Part shown: positions 15,843 to 23,771 of the stretch, in pieces | Numbering within the stretch: the first letter of the stretch is position 1 | Layout: every line of letters begins with the position of its first letter | IMG/VR virus record: IMGVR_UViG_3300042122_000061 | Coordinates: 1-39,289 of that record | Length of the DNA stretch: 39,289 bases | Origin: a virus | Strand: one strand, 5' to 3' | The notes under the pieces: generated by a model | Told to the model about the DNA's origin: nothing | Databases searched by the model: none | What the model saw: only the letters and a program-made list of their open reading frames with translations | Translations under genes and position numbers: made by a program

Positions 15843-17150
15843 TTATGCGCGGACGTCCGTGTCAACGAACGCCGTGGGACGGACCACGCCAAAGGCCACG
15901 CGTTCCTCAGCCAGGATTGCCACCAGGTTGCGGATAAAGAAATCCGCGTGGGAATCGGTGACGGTCACTGACGTTTCCTCACGGTCCCAAAGGACCGCCT
16001 TGGAGAAGTCGCCCACCAGGCCGCGGCCCGCCGTGATTGCTTCCGTCTCAATGATGGGAAGACCCCACAGGGTCCGCGGTCCCAGGGCGAACGGACCCGC
16101 GCCAAGGAACTGACCGGTCCCCGCGCCCTCCCGGGCCAGGTCAATGACTTCGACCTCTTCCGGGTGGAGGGCAATAGCGTTGGGCACCACGCGGCCCACC
16201 ACGCGGGCCTTAGTCAGGGCCTTACGAACAGTCGTGAAAATGTCCGTGGTCCATGCTTGGGTCTGAATACCCGTGGTTTCCAGGATGCCCTCGAGGTTTT
16301 CGCCGTCGCCGTCGCCCAGGAGGATCTGGTTTTCCTCCGCTTCCGCAATGTCGGCCCGCAGCTCATCATTGATAAGCCCCTCAAGTTGCGCGGCGTCGGC
16401 AAGGGCGCGCTTGGTAGCGGGCACCCATTCGGCAATGGTCTTAACCGTGGTGGTCTTACGCTCAAAAGCCCATGACCCTTCCGGCTTGTAACCGCCGCCC
16501 GCCGCCAGGACCAGGTCCCCGGCTTCCGCCCCGGACGTCGGGGCAGCGGAGCTAGTGGCCTCCGCAACCGGCGCGGCGTTATTCGTGTGGGCCGTCTGGA
16601 CCACGTATTCGATTGCGTCCGAACCGGTCCGGCGAACGCTAATGACGTCCCGCAGTGTCAGCGGGCGGCGTCCCAGGGCCTCCAGGATGCCCGAATCTTC
16701 CGCCGTGACGAACGCGCCGGCAGACGTGGAGGACTCACCAGTAAACAGGCCCTTGACGTGGATAGGGTCCGTCTGGAAACGGGCCTTTTCCGGGACGCGG
16801 TTACCGTAGGGGGCCATTGCCGCCTTGAATTCGGCGGACTGGACTACCTGCAAGCCCAGGGACTTGGCGCGCTGCATGGGCGTACCGGTGGCCTTGAGGG
16901 CGTCCACGTCGGCCACGGCTTCCGAACCGATTTCGGCGGCCAGGGCGCGGGCGTCGGCCAGGATTTCCTGGTCTGCCTTGGCGACCTTGACGGCCTCCAG
17001 ACGTTCCCGGGCTTCCCCCATGGCTTTGCGGTAGTCCGATTCCTCATCGGCGGTCATGGACCGGTTTTCGCCGTCTGCCTTTTCGGCAATCTCCCGGGCG
17101 CGCTTAGCGGCGGCGGCGGCGGATTCCTGCAATTTGCGGAGCTTATCCAT
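15843..17150 (-). CDS. Major capsid protein, HK97 family
   Basis: A 435-residue protein. The ATG at 17150 is chosen because GGGCAAGGAAA precedes it. The N-terminal ~100 residues are a charged coiled coil (the delta or scaffolding domain, LRKLQESAAAAAKRAREIAEKADG), removed by the prohead protease in HK97-type phages. The rest has the HK97 capsid fold pattern (GAFVTAEDSGILEALGRRPLTLRDVI, EFKAAM, WVPATKRALADAAQLEGLINDELRA, LHPEEVEVID, GLPIIETEAITAGRGLVGDF). The gene is preceded by a terminator and followed by a hairpin, so it may have tailored expression. Confidence 0.94.
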   Translation of the reverse strand: MDKLRKLQESAAAAAKRAREIAEKADGENRSMTADEESDYRKAMGEARERLEAVKVAKADQEILADARALAAEIGSEAVADVDALKATGTPMQRAKSLGLQVVQSAEFKAAMAPYGNRVPEKARFQTDPIHVKGLFTGESSTSAGAFVTAEDSGILEALGRRPLTLRDVISVRRTGSDAIEYVVQTAHTNNAAPVAEATSSAAPTSGAEAGDLVLAAGGGYKPEGSWAFERKTTTVKTIAEWVPATKRALADAAQLEGLINDELRADIAEAEENQILLGDGDGENLEGILETTGIQTQAWTTDIFTTVRKALTKARVVGRVVPNAIALHPEEVEVIDLAREGAGTGQFLGAGPFALGPRTLWGLPIIETEAITAGRGLVGDFSKAVLWDREETSVTVTDSHADFFIRNLVAILAEERVAFGVVRPTAFVDTDVRA

Positions 17151-17174
17151 TTTCCTTGCCCTTTCCATGGCATG

Positions 17175-17206
17175 AAAAAACCGCCAGGCGGACGCCAGGC
17201 GGTTAG
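17175..17206 (-). terminator. Intrinsic terminator between prohead protease and capsid gene (leftward)
   Basis: Leftward RNA: AACCGCCTGGCG, loop TC, CGCCTGGCGGTT, TTTT. The stem is perfect over about 11 bp and the T-run has six residues, so it should be a strong terminator. It lies directly before the major capsid gene. Either a promoter lies in the short gap before the capsid gene, or antitermination or partial read-through sets the capsid level. Confidence 0.9.
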
Positions 17207-17224
17207 TTGGGTGGTGCTATTTAC

Positions 17225-17977
17225 TTAGGCGTTCGCCGCCAATTCGGCGTCGAACGCTTCCCATGCCAAGACTCGAGCGGACGGGTTTGGGCTTGGTTCC
17301 TCGAGCTTGACGGATACGCCGTCCTCGCCCTTGACCTCGCCTGTACCGCTGGCCTTATCTTGATCCGTGACCGTCTCCGCGGCGGCTAGTACCGCGTCGA
17401 TGGAATCCCGCGCCGCCCGCAACGAATCAACGTGCTTGGACGACAAAACCCGGCCCTCTTTGACGCCGCCGGCCAACGACTCCATGGCCGCTTTCACGGC
17501 CAGGACTTCCGTTTCCTGGTTAGCGCCAATGGTGACTAGGGAAACCTCATAGATTTTCACCTCGTGCAGCTCGTAGACGTCCACGCCGTCAAGCTGGCCC
17601 CAGGTGCCTTTGATGACGTCATAGGCAAAGGACAGTTGGGAAATGCGCTTGCCCTTGAGGAGCTTATGGACTTGGGCACCCTTGGGGGATGAGAGGTCCA
17701 GCTGCCCCAGGACCCTTAGCCCGCGCTCATCTTCCGTCGCCTCAATGACGTGGCCGACGTTGTAGTCCGGGTCCATCATGTTGTGGCCGAACAGGACGGG
17801 CAAAAAGTTGCCCGATTCGGCCCATTCCTTGAGGGTTGCGTCAAAGGCACCCGGCTGGACCACGTCCCCGTAACTGTCAATGTTGCCAAAGATGGAGGCG
17901 TAAGCCTCAAACTGGCCGTCCTCCAGTCCGGCCTCCGGTCCGGCTTTCAGCATGACCCTTGCGTTTTTCAGTTTCAC
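17225..17977 (-). CDS. Prohead protease, HK97 (S78) family
   Basis: A 250-residue protein. The N-terminal ~160 residues form the serine protease domain: a GNIDSYGDVVQPGAF motif, catalytic His at about H65 (LFGHNMM), the catalytic Ser in QLSFAYD (about S116), and a YEVSLVTIGA strand. The C-terminal part is acidic and probably flexible (VKGEDGVSVKLEEPSPNPSAR). It matures the prohead by cleaving the capsid delta domain. It lies directly between portal and capsid genes, as usual, and is followed by a strong terminator. Confidence 0.92.
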   Translation of the reverse strand: MKLKNARVMLKAGPEAGLEDGQFEAYASIFGNIDSYGDVVQPGAFDATLKEWAESGNFLPVLFGHNMMDPDYNVGHVIEATEDERGLRVLGQLDLSSPKGAQVHKLLKGKRISQLSFAYDVIKGTWGQLDGVDVYELHEVKIYEVSLVTIGANQETEVLAVKAAMESLAGGVKEGRVLSSKHVDSLRAARDSIDAVLAAAETVTDQDKASGTGEVKGEDGVSVKLEEPSPNPSARVLAWEAFDAELAANA

Positions 17978-17992
17978 GGCTTTTCCTCCTCC

Positions 17993-19930
17993 TCAGTCAT
18001 CGGTATTCACGGGGTTTACTTCCACGGTGCATTCGCACCCGGCCACCTCGTCCGCGCCCTTTGCGGGGTCACCGGGCCAGTTCAGGCCGTTGGAAAATTT
18101 GTCGTCCAGGTCCACGGTTTCCCCGTTCATGCGGGCGTGAGACTTCCGGCTGTTGGACGAATTGGTCCGCCATGTTTTCGTGGCCTTGCCCCCCAGCAGC
18201 TTCCGGGCGGCTTCCACCGCCACGAAAGACCCCAGGGCCGACAGGGTGGCCTTGCCCGCCGCGGGTGCCCGTTGGGCTTCCGCGTTTTCGAACACCCGGG
18301 CCGGACCCGGGGCGTCCTCCGATTCGTCGGCCAGGGCGTCCTCCAGTTCGGTCCGGGTGGCCTCATTCACCCACCCGGCCCGCAGCTCAGAAAAGGACTG
18401 GAGGAATGCCAGGGTGTCGTCCACCGGGTAGTCCCCCGGGTCAAGCCCGAATGACGCCGCGACGTCGCCGCCCATGACTTCCGAGAGTTCGGCGGCGACG
18501 TTGAACAGGTCCGCCGCCAATTCCTCATCCCACCGGGCGGCGTCCCACCAGGACCCGCCGGCCCCGATAGCGGACAGGACGGTTTCCTTTTGGCGCTTGA
18601 AAAACGCCACGTAGACCGCTGTTACCGCGTCCGGTTCCTCCTCCGGTTCCTCCGCTTTCGCCAGGGCCTTGAGCGCCGCCGCCTTGACGGCCCGGGACGG
18701 CCCGGCAAGTTCGCCGGTATCCGGGGCCGAATCGTTCGGGCTTGCCTGTCCGCCCTCAATGACGTTCAGCGGGATTATCAATTCGTCCCCGCCCTCAATG
18801 GCCGGGAGGTTGGACAGGGCGCGGGCCTCATTCCGGGTCATCCATGGACCGCCCACGGACGTTTGGATTTGCGCGGCCTGTTCCTCAAAGCTGCCCCGCA
18901 TCTTTTCGGCCATGTTGAATTCCAGGTACGTGTCCAGCGCGTCCGGAAAATCCGGGATGAGCTGCAAGGCCAGTTCCTCCACAATCATGGAAAGCCACGG
19001 CCCCAAGGTGTCCTGGTAAAGGTGTTTGTGTTGCTCTTTGATATTGGAGAACGTGGCCGAATCCATGACCCCCACCATGGTGGGCGGGATGAAAAAGGCC
19101 GCGGCCACCTCTTCCCGGGTCAGTTTCCTGGCCTCCACATACTGGAGCTGTTCCGCCGTTTGGGAGGCGGCAACAAATTTCATGCCGTCCTCTAAGACGG
19201 GCGTACCGCCGGCTTGGGGTCCGGTCCCGTTGTACTGTGACCGCCAAGAATTCGTGAACCTGGTTGCCGCCTGTTCGGACCATTGCGGGGCACCCACCGG
19301 CCTTTCCAGGTAGCCCGATACCCGGGCACCATTACGCAACGTGTTTTCCCGCATGCGGCCGGCTTCGTACTCTTCCGCCAGGACCCGGCGCAACGCCTCA
19401 ATGGGAGGTTGCCCGCCAAGGTCACCGTCCGGTGAGTAGCCCCGGAAGTGGACAATTTCGTCCGCCTTGAAAACCCGCTTGCCCTTGGACCCCCGGAATT
19501 CGAACGCTTCCGGCCAAAGCCAGGAATCCCCCACCGGGGTAACCATGGCGGGCGGGAGGCGCAACAGGTAGGGCCGGTCCTTACCCGCCATTTTGGCCCA
19601 ATAGGCCCGGTCAAAAATCCCCAGGTCCCGGACCAGGGCGTCCAACAGGCGGTAACGGGTGGTCCCCGGATTCGGCTGGTTAAGCAGCTTGATAAGCCCG
19701 GAATCCGTGATCCGCTCCCGGTCCGTATCGGACACCCGGCGGAACTGGTGCAAGCCCAGGGACGCAATGTTCCGGCCCAGGAAATCCACCACCGTCCGGA
19801 CCGCGCCCTGGCTTTTCCAGATGGACCCGTAATCCGCCGTGTAATCGGTAGCGAGCTGCAGACGGCCCACGGGCAAAGCCGCCGGCTTGGACAGACCTTG
19901 CAAGGCCCCTTGGGATACGACAAACGCCAC
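17993..19930 (-). CDS. Portal protein fused to a MuF-like minor head domain
   Basis: A 645-residue protein, longer than a typical HK97-type portal. Residues about 25-410 have the portal pattern (VRTVVDFLGRNIASLGLHQF, LLRLPPAMVTP, IVHFRGYSPDG, ARKLTREEVAAAFFIPPTMVG, EEVARALSNLPAIEGGD-like end). A Pro/Glu-rich linker near 430-460 precedes a C-terminal part (about 460-645) ending in KTWRTNSSNSRKSHARMNGE...PGDP...CECTVEV. That end is the usual MuF/minor head signature. Start is GTG at 19930. One polypeptide probably provides the packaging portal and the MuF head component. Confidence 0.88.
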   Translation of the reverse strand: MAFVVSQGALQGLSKPAALPVGRLQLATDYTADYGSIWKSQGAVRTVVDFLGRNIASLGLHQFRRVSDTDRERITDSGLIKLLNQPNPGTTRYRLLDALVRDLGIFDRAYWAKMAGKDRPYLLRLPPAMVTPVGDSWLWPEAFEFRGSKGKRVFKADEIVHFRGYSPDGDLGGQPPIEALRRVLAEEYEAGRMRENTLRNGARVSGYLERPVGAPQWSEQAATRFTNSWRSQYNGTGPQAGGTPVLEDGMKFVAASQTAEQLQYVEARKLTREEVAAAFFIPPTMVGVMDSATFSNIKEQHKHLYQDTLGPWLSMIVEELALQLIPDFPDALDTYLEFNMAEKMRGSFEEQAAQIQTSVGGPWMTRNEARALSNLPAIEGGDELIIPLNVIEGGQASPNDSAPDTGELAGPSRAVKAAALKALAKAEEPEEEPDAVTAVYVAFFKRQKETVLSAIGAGGSWWDAARWDEELAADLFNVAAELSEVMGGDVAASFGLDPGDYPVDDTLAFLQSFSELRAGWVNEATRTELEDALADESEDAPGPARVFENAEAQRAPAAGKATLSALGSFVAVEAARKLLGGKATKTWRTNSSNSRKSHARMNGETVDLDDKFSNGLNWPGDPAKGADEVAGCECTVEVNPVNTDD

Positions 19931-19933
19931 CGC

Positions 19934-20236
19934 CTACACCCCGCCCCGTACTAGTGTTTGGATGAAATCGACGTCTTGACGCTGGACCACGGTTTCCCCG
20001 TCAATCGGGGCAGGGGCGGAACCAGGTTCCAAGGCGGTTGCATTCCGGAGGAACAACAGGTCCCCGGACTTCCGGACCAGGAGGCCGTCCAGGCCCCGGC
20101 CTGTCTTGAGGTTGATAACCACGCGGCGGGCCACCAGGGTCCGCCAGGAGTAGAGCCAGTCCACCACCATGCGGACAATGGCCAGCGCCGCGGCCAGGCC
20201 AACCAGGACCACTACCGCCACTTGCAAAATGACCAC
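19934..20236 (-). CDS. Small membrane-anchored head-region protein
   Basis: A 100-residue protein with one N-terminal membrane segment (ILQVAVVVLVGLAAALAIVRMVV, about residues 3-25) and a basic loop (WRTLVARRVVINLKTG), then a small beta-rich region (GLLVRKSGDLLFLRNATAL) and a C-terminal tail (VVQRQDVDFIQTLVRGG). The GTG start at 20236 follows AAAGGCGGG. Short proteins of this shape lie between terminase and portal genes in many actinophages. Function is unknown. Confidence 0.72.
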   Translation of the reverse strand: MVILQVAVVVLVGLAAALAIVRMVVDWLYSWRTLVARRVVINLKTGRGLDGLLVRKSGDLLFLRNATALEPGSAPAPIDGETVVQRQDVDFIQTLVRGGV

Positions 20237-20249
20237 GACGGCCCGCCTT

Positions 20250-21908
20250 TCAAACCACCATTAGAGTCCCGGTTTCGTAAGCGGAAACGGGCACGATTTC
20301 GACCGGCTGTAATACGTCCCACGCCGCGCCGGTTGCGGCCATGAGAGGGGCAGCGCCGTAAGGTGACGCCTTACGGTTCCAGACCCACGCGTCCCCCAGG
20401 GGCTTGGTTACCGCCGTGCCCGCCGCCAGGTCCAGGACCGGCTGGGGCAAGTGCCAAATGCGGACGGGGCGGTCCTCTTCCGTTTCGTTGTTCGCCGGGT
20501 CCGGGGTCCACTGGTGGGCCTTGACGCCGTCATAAAACTTTCCGCAACCCGCGCCCAGGTCCGAACCGCCCCACTCCACCACGGTGACGTGTTCCAATTC
20601 GTTTAGGTCAGCGATCAAACCGGAGGCCGGCGCGCCTCGAGCCTGTACCACCACCCGCAGCGGAGTGGCCGCGCTGGCCCGTTCCCGGCACCAGTCCAGG
20701 ACCCACCCGGACCCGTACCGGGCGGCGACTATTTCAACATGGACCCCGCCGTCCAGGCGTCGGCCAGCGGCGGAAATGAACGTCCGGGTCCGGTCATGTT
20801 CGGTATCAATGCAAAACGTCACCTTGGCGTCCGGCGGAATGGAGGAATCCGGGTCCAGCCCGGCCTCCCAGGACCCGGGAGGGAAAGGACCCTCATTGGT
20901 CCCGTCATTCCACTGGCAAAGAACCTCAGTCCGGAACACCCATTCGGGGTCCGTCTTCCGGGCGGCGGCTATCGCCCGTTCGGTAATCGCGTAGCCCAAC
21001 GACGGGTTAGCCGCGGCCCACCCGTCCCGGTCATCCAGCGAACAGCCCGGCGGGGCGGACCATTCGAAAATGCCCAGGCTATCGTCCTCCGATTCCGGGA
21101 GGTCTTCCGCGATTTCCGGGGGTAGCCCCTCCATGAGTTCCGGGGCCAGGCCGTCCGAGTTAATCCCGTCCGGGTCCCCCAGGGAGGCATGGGCCATTTT
21201 CCGGAGATACCGGAGGACGATGGATGAGGCGTCCCCGGCGTTCGAAAGCGCCAGGATAATGGCCAGGGCGCGGGCCATGGTGGTTTTGGTTATCGCGCCC
21301 CAGGCGTCCCAACTTTGATGCTCCCGCAGCTCATCCAACAGGATGAGGTCCCCGGACAGGCCACGGCCACCACGGCGGGACGCGGTTTGCACTTTGTACC
21401 GTTCCCCGGTGGTCAGGTCCAACGACTTTTTGCCGTTGGTATGGTTTACCTTTTTGATTTCGTCGGCCAGTTCCGGGCAATCCTCCGCGATTTCCACCGC
21501 GCCGGCCCATACCTCTTCCGCAATATCAAGGTTTTGGGCGGTCCCGATGACCAGCCGCGCCGCCCGGACGTACATAAAGAACAGGGCCAGGACTTGGGCA
21601 AGGGTACTCTTGCCATTCTGACGGGCCACCAGGAGGACCACGGTTCGAAACCGGAACGTCTTATCCGGGAGCAGCTCGAGGGCGTGAATCAGAAACCACT
21701 TTTGCCAGGGGAACAGCACCAGCCCCAGGACGTCCTCCGCAAATTCGATGCAAGCGAACCCCGCGGACGTCCGTGGGGTCAGCCGGCGCAACGGCGGGGT
21801 AAAGATTCGGGGGACCTCATGGCCCACCAGGGGCTTAGGCGCGCTTCCGGCCCGTGGATTTCGCGGGGCCACCGCCTTGGACGCTCCGGAGATGGGCAAG
21901 TTTGCCAC
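20250..21908 (-). CDS. Terminase large subunit
   Basis: A DNA-packaging ATPase/nuclease. I chose the GTG at 21908 (552 residues), preceded by GGAATCGGGG; an upstream start at 22040 would overlap the small terminase gene almost entirely, and a later GTG near 21813 is possible. N-terminal ATPase: Walker A near residues 94-102 (VARQNGKST), Walker B near 188-193 (LILLDE). Nuclease domain: VTFCIDTEHDRT supplies the first acidic residues. Conserved phrases IEFAEDVLGLVLFPWQKW and WAAANPSLG support the family. It cuts and packages concatemers with the small subunit and HNH protein. Confidence 0.92.
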   Translation of the reverse strand: MANLPISGASKAVAPRNPRAGSAPKPLVGHEVPRIFTPPLRRLTPRTSAGFACIEFAEDVLGLVLFPWQKWFLIHALELLPDKTFRFRTVVLLVARQNGKSTLAQVLALFFMYVRAARLVIGTAQNLDIAEEVWAGAVEIAEDCPELADEIKKVNHTNGKKSLDLTTGERYKVQTASRRGGRGLSGDLILLDELREHQSWDAWGAITKTTMARALAIILALSNAGDASSIVLRYLRKMAHASLGDPDGINSDGLAPELMEGLPPEIAEDLPESEDDSLGIFEWSAPPGCSLDDRDGWAAANPSLGYAITERAIAAARKTDPEWVFRTEVLCQWNDGTNEGPFPPGSWEAGLDPDSSIPPDAKVTFCIDTEHDRTRTFISAAGRRLDGGVHVEIVAARYGSGWVLDWCRERASAATPLRVVVQARGAPASGLIADLNELEHVTVVEWGGSDLGAGCGKFYDGVKAHQWTPDPANNETEEDRPVRIWHLPQPVLDLAAGTAVTKPLGDAWVWNRKASPYGAAPLMAATGAAWDVLQPVEIVPVSAYETGTLMVV

Positions 21909-22155
21909 CCCCCGATTCCTTTTTGTCCTCCAGACGGGTCCGTCCGGCGGGGGTAAGCCCCAGGGATTCGCAATACTTGAGGTAAAGACCTTGGGTGACG
22001 TTGTCGAATTTGCCGTCAAAGACGGGGAATTCCACGTCATCCAACCTTTGGGCCATTTGCAACAGGACTACCACCGCGCCCTCATCCAACGCCGTGATGA
22101 GGCCAGCCCGCTTTGCGGCTTGGACGGAATCATTCGTGGTCTTCCAAATGTCCAA
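21835..22155 (-). CDS. Terminase small subunit
   Basis: A 106-residue protein immediately upstream of, and overlapping by 74 bp, the large terminase gene. The helical body (AAKRAGLITALDEGAVVVLLQMAQRLDD) and the phrase LKYCESLGLTPAGRTRLEDKKE, ending in SKL/KLAHLRS-type residues and a basic tail (STGRKRA), are typical of P27/actinophage small terminases. The TTG start at 22155 has a strong GGAGGTGG just upstream. It should recognise the packaging site next to it and hand DNA to the large subunit. Confidence 0.85.
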   Translation of the reverse strand: MDIWKTTNDSVQAAKRAGLITALDEGAVVVLLQMAQRLDDVEFPVFDGKFDNVTQGLYLKYCESLGLTPAGRTRLEDKKESGGGKLAHLRSVQGGGPAKSTGRKRA

Positions 22156-22345
22156 CGGGCACCACCTCCAATTGACCGTCCATAAGGACTAGACGATAAT
22201 CACGCGCGCGCGTGACCCCGGGTAAAAGCCCGGGGGGAGAGGGTTCACTGCCGGCAAATGGGCCCCGGGGCACGGGGTACAGCGATTTTGACCCCCTTAC
22301 CCCCGGGGTCTGACATTGTGGAGCTGCAGGGGGCACCAGGGGCAC
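22156..22345. promoter_or_regulatory. Non-coding gap between HNH and terminase genes with hairpin and TAGACGA site
   Basis: 190 bp without a supported gene. It contains a TAGACGATAATC site (22190) related to the dispersed TAGACGG motif, an alternating CGCGCGCGCG run near 22203-22213, and a stem CCCCGGG(T)-AAAA-(G)CCCGGGG near 22217-22236. Several GGGGCC/CCCCGG runs follow. Small terminases usually bind close to their own genes, so packaging-site elements may be here, but no cleavage site can be recognised by eye. Confidence 0.4.
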
Positions 22346-22630
22346 TTACCAGGCCCTTGAGAGCAAACCAAGGCCCAACGGTGGAGGATTTGCGCCGCGT
22401 TGCTTGTTGCATCGGCTATGCGCGGGTGCAAGGTTGCCAGGGTCTTCCCGTAGTTCGGGATGGGTTGACCATGGCTTGATATGGTCCACGCTAAAGGCCA
22501 TGAGGTCATCGGGCGGCAAGGTGTAGTCAATGTCCAGTCCGCATAGCCAACAGGGTAGGCCGCGGGCTTTGAGTTCGGCGGCTTGGCGCTTTTGCCTTTT
22601 GGTTCGGCGGTTGGTCACGGCCCCGTCCAT
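22346..22630 (-). CDS. HNH endonuclease
   Basis: A 94-residue protein with a full HNH pattern: C27xxC30 (CWLC), the catalytic D49-H50-I51 (SVDHIKPW), N66 in GNLAPAHSRCNKQRG, H71 and C74. A basic N-terminus (NRRTKRQKRQAAELKARG) precedes it. The start has GGGGAGGGGG upstream. HNH proteins encoded next to terminase genes cooperate with them to cut phage ends in several cos-type phages, so this is likely to act in genome packaging rather than as a homing nuclease. Confidence 0.88.
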   Translation of the reverse strand: MDGAVTNRRTKRQKRQAAELKARGLPCWLCGLDIDYTLPPDDLMAFSVDHIKPWSTHPELREDPGNLAPAHSRCNKQRGANPPPLGLGLLSRAW

Positions 22631-23030
22631 GGGGTACCCCCTCCCCTATGGTCAGTACCCCCCGCCCCCCGGGCGGGTACCCCCCCTGGTCAGGAGTCAG
22701 GAGGGGCACCCTCCCCACCCCTCGCCCAGGGTGGGCAGGTTCGGCAAGGGGCGCGGTTCGCAATGTCCGCAATTTATCCCGGGCGCTACTCCCACCACAT
22801 AGCAATGGCCCCGCTCTAGGGAAGCGGGGCCATGAGGCTTTGGGGGGCGGCTCCCAGTAAGCCAATTCGGGGGAACCGAAAGGGTGAACCGGGAGCCTAG
22901 CGGCAAGGGGCGAAACGGGAGCCGCAGCCACCTATGCCACCTGCCCCCCAGTGTTCACTACCCCGCGACGTCTAGTCAAGCTGGACGCCAGGGGCTCTAG
23001 TGGTGGACGTCACATTGCTTACTATTTGGG
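22631..23030. other. Non-coding stretch upstream of HNH gene; candidate cos/packaging or promoter region
   Basis: About 400 bp with no well supported gene. It holds G/C-runs and a nearly palindromic stretch around 22655-22690 (GGTACC near each side of CCCGCCCCCCGGGCGGG). A stem ATGGCCCCGCT / AGCGGGGCCAT lies at 22804-22833 without a T-run. A CGTCTAG element lies at 22969-22975, related to the dispersed TAGAC motif. A leftward ORF at 22697-22906 with Cys residues is possible but weak. Its place upstream of HNH and terminase genes fits a genome end (cos) and the structural promoter; this is inference. Confidence 0.4.
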
Positions 23031-23384
23031 TCAGCATGGCGGTTCGGGCGGGCGTGGTGCCATGGCTTGGGCCAGGTCCTCCAGTACCATATCCACCCCC
23101 GCGTCCCGGGTCCGGGTCCGCTTCCATCCGTCGCCCAGGGTAACGCTTATGACGGTCCCCTCAATGGGTCCGGTGAAGTGGTGGGGGCCGTCATGGTTGG
23201 CACCCATGAGGCACGGCCCCAGGTAGGCCAGGCCGGGGGCCTCATGGGGTAGGCCACACTTGGGCGTGTCCGGGTGGCATGTGCATGGGCAAGTGTCCAC
23301 GGCGTCAAACTCGAGGTCCCACCCGTACCCGGGGCATTTGCCGTGGTTATCGTCCCGGCAATCCGGGGACAGGCTTATGGCCAT
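23031..23384 (-). CDS. Cys-rich hypothetical protein, putative zinc-binding
   Basis: A 117-residue protein. The ATG at 23384 overlaps the upstream stop (taATG). The N-terminal half has six to eight cysteines and several His residues (SPDCRDDNHGKCPG, DTCPCTCHPDTPKCGLPHEAPG, LGPCLMGANHDGPHHF), arranged like treble-clef or other structural zinc sites. The C-terminal half is a beta strand and an acidic helix (AGVDMVLEDLAQAMA). I do not recognise the family; the Cys/His spacing makes metal binding likely. Last gene of the early leftward block before the packaging region. Confidence 0.65.
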   Translation of the reverse strand: MAISLSPDCRDDNHGKCPGYGWDLEFDAVDTCPCTCHPDTPKCGLPHEAPGLAYLGPCLMGANHDGPHHFTGPIEGTVISVTLGDGWKRTRTRDAGVDMVLEDLAQAMAPRPPEPPC

Positions 23385-23617
23385 TAGAGGAGGACCCAAT
23401 CAGTCCGAACCCAATTGACGTGGTCCGGCTGGAGCATGAGCAACCCGGCATAGCCTTGGGCTTTGCCGTTGAATTCGGCCAGGAGGTGGGACGGTTCCGG
23501 GTGGTCCGCCCACTCTTCCCCGGTAATGGCCCACCGCTTGGTGTAAGCGTCATCGGCCCGGCCCGGGATGAGGCCGGCGGTTACTTCCAATATGAATTTG
23601 GCGCGCTGTTCGGTCAT
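23384..23617 (-). CDS. Hypothetical protein, 77 aa
   Basis: A 77-residue protein with an alpha/beta pattern (MTEQRAKFILEVTAGLIPG, then EWADHPEPSHLLAEFNGKA). Start overlaps the preceding small ORF stop (ATGA) and its stop overlaps the next start (taATG), so it is in a tightly coupled chain. Many Trp and acidic residues at the C-terminus (VNWVRTDWVLL). Family not recognised. Confidence 0.65.
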   Translation of the reverse strand: MTEQRAKFILEVTAGLIPGRADDAYTKRWAITGEEWADHPEPSHLLAEFNGKAQGYAGLLMLQPDHVNWVRTDWVLL

Positions 23618-23718
23618 TGGGGGTTCCCCTCTATTTCGTCGGCCTCATTGAAAAGGACAATTGACGGGTCATCGTCATCAAAGATGACGATTGGGTCCGG
23701 TTGGTCATCGTCGGTCAT
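23614..23718 (-). CDS. Very acidic 34-residue peptide
   Basis: A short ORF starting with ATG at 23718 after GAGGGG, and ending with an ATGA overlap with the next gene. The product is highly acidic: MTDDDQPDPIVIFDDDDP near the start, 14 Asp/Glu of 34 residues. Coupling at its end and a good ribosome binding site support it. It lies just downstream of the paired operator sites at 23744-23770, so it may be the first gene of this leftward transcript. An acidic DNA-mimic role is only speculation. Confidence 0.5.
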   Translation of the reverse strand: MTDDDQPDPIVIFDDDDPSIVLFNEADEIEGNPQ

Positions 23719-23743
23719 GGTGGTTCCCCTCTTGAGCGGTTAT

Positions 23744-23770
23744 TAGACGGTCAGCACCTACACTAGACGG
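23744..23770. promoter_or_regulatory. Two direct TAGACGG sites between divergent genes
   Basis: TAGACGGTCAG at 23744-23754 and TAGACGG at 23764-23770, spaced 20 bp start to start, in the gap between the leftward acidic peptide gene and the rightward 23772 gene. The first has the 11-base form CTGACCGTCTA in the leftward direction, 26 bp before the start codon, as at two other leftward genes. The second abuts the GTG of the rightward gene. Both probably control divergent promoters here. Confidence 0.6.
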
Positions 23771-23771
23771 C

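Noticed and set aside
22217-22236. CCCCGGGTAAAAGCCCGGGGG hairpin as an intrinsic terminator
   Set aside because: The stem is strong but no T-run follows in either direction; it is described only as a hairpin within the HNH-terminase gap.
22697-22906. Leftward 69-residue ORF with a GHCYVVG...INCGHCE Cys pattern upstream of the HNH gene
   Set aside because: The Cys spacing is attractive, but it has no good ribosome site, its ends are low-complexity and a strong GC hairpin lies inside it. The region is better treated as packaging or regulatory DNA until homologues are found.
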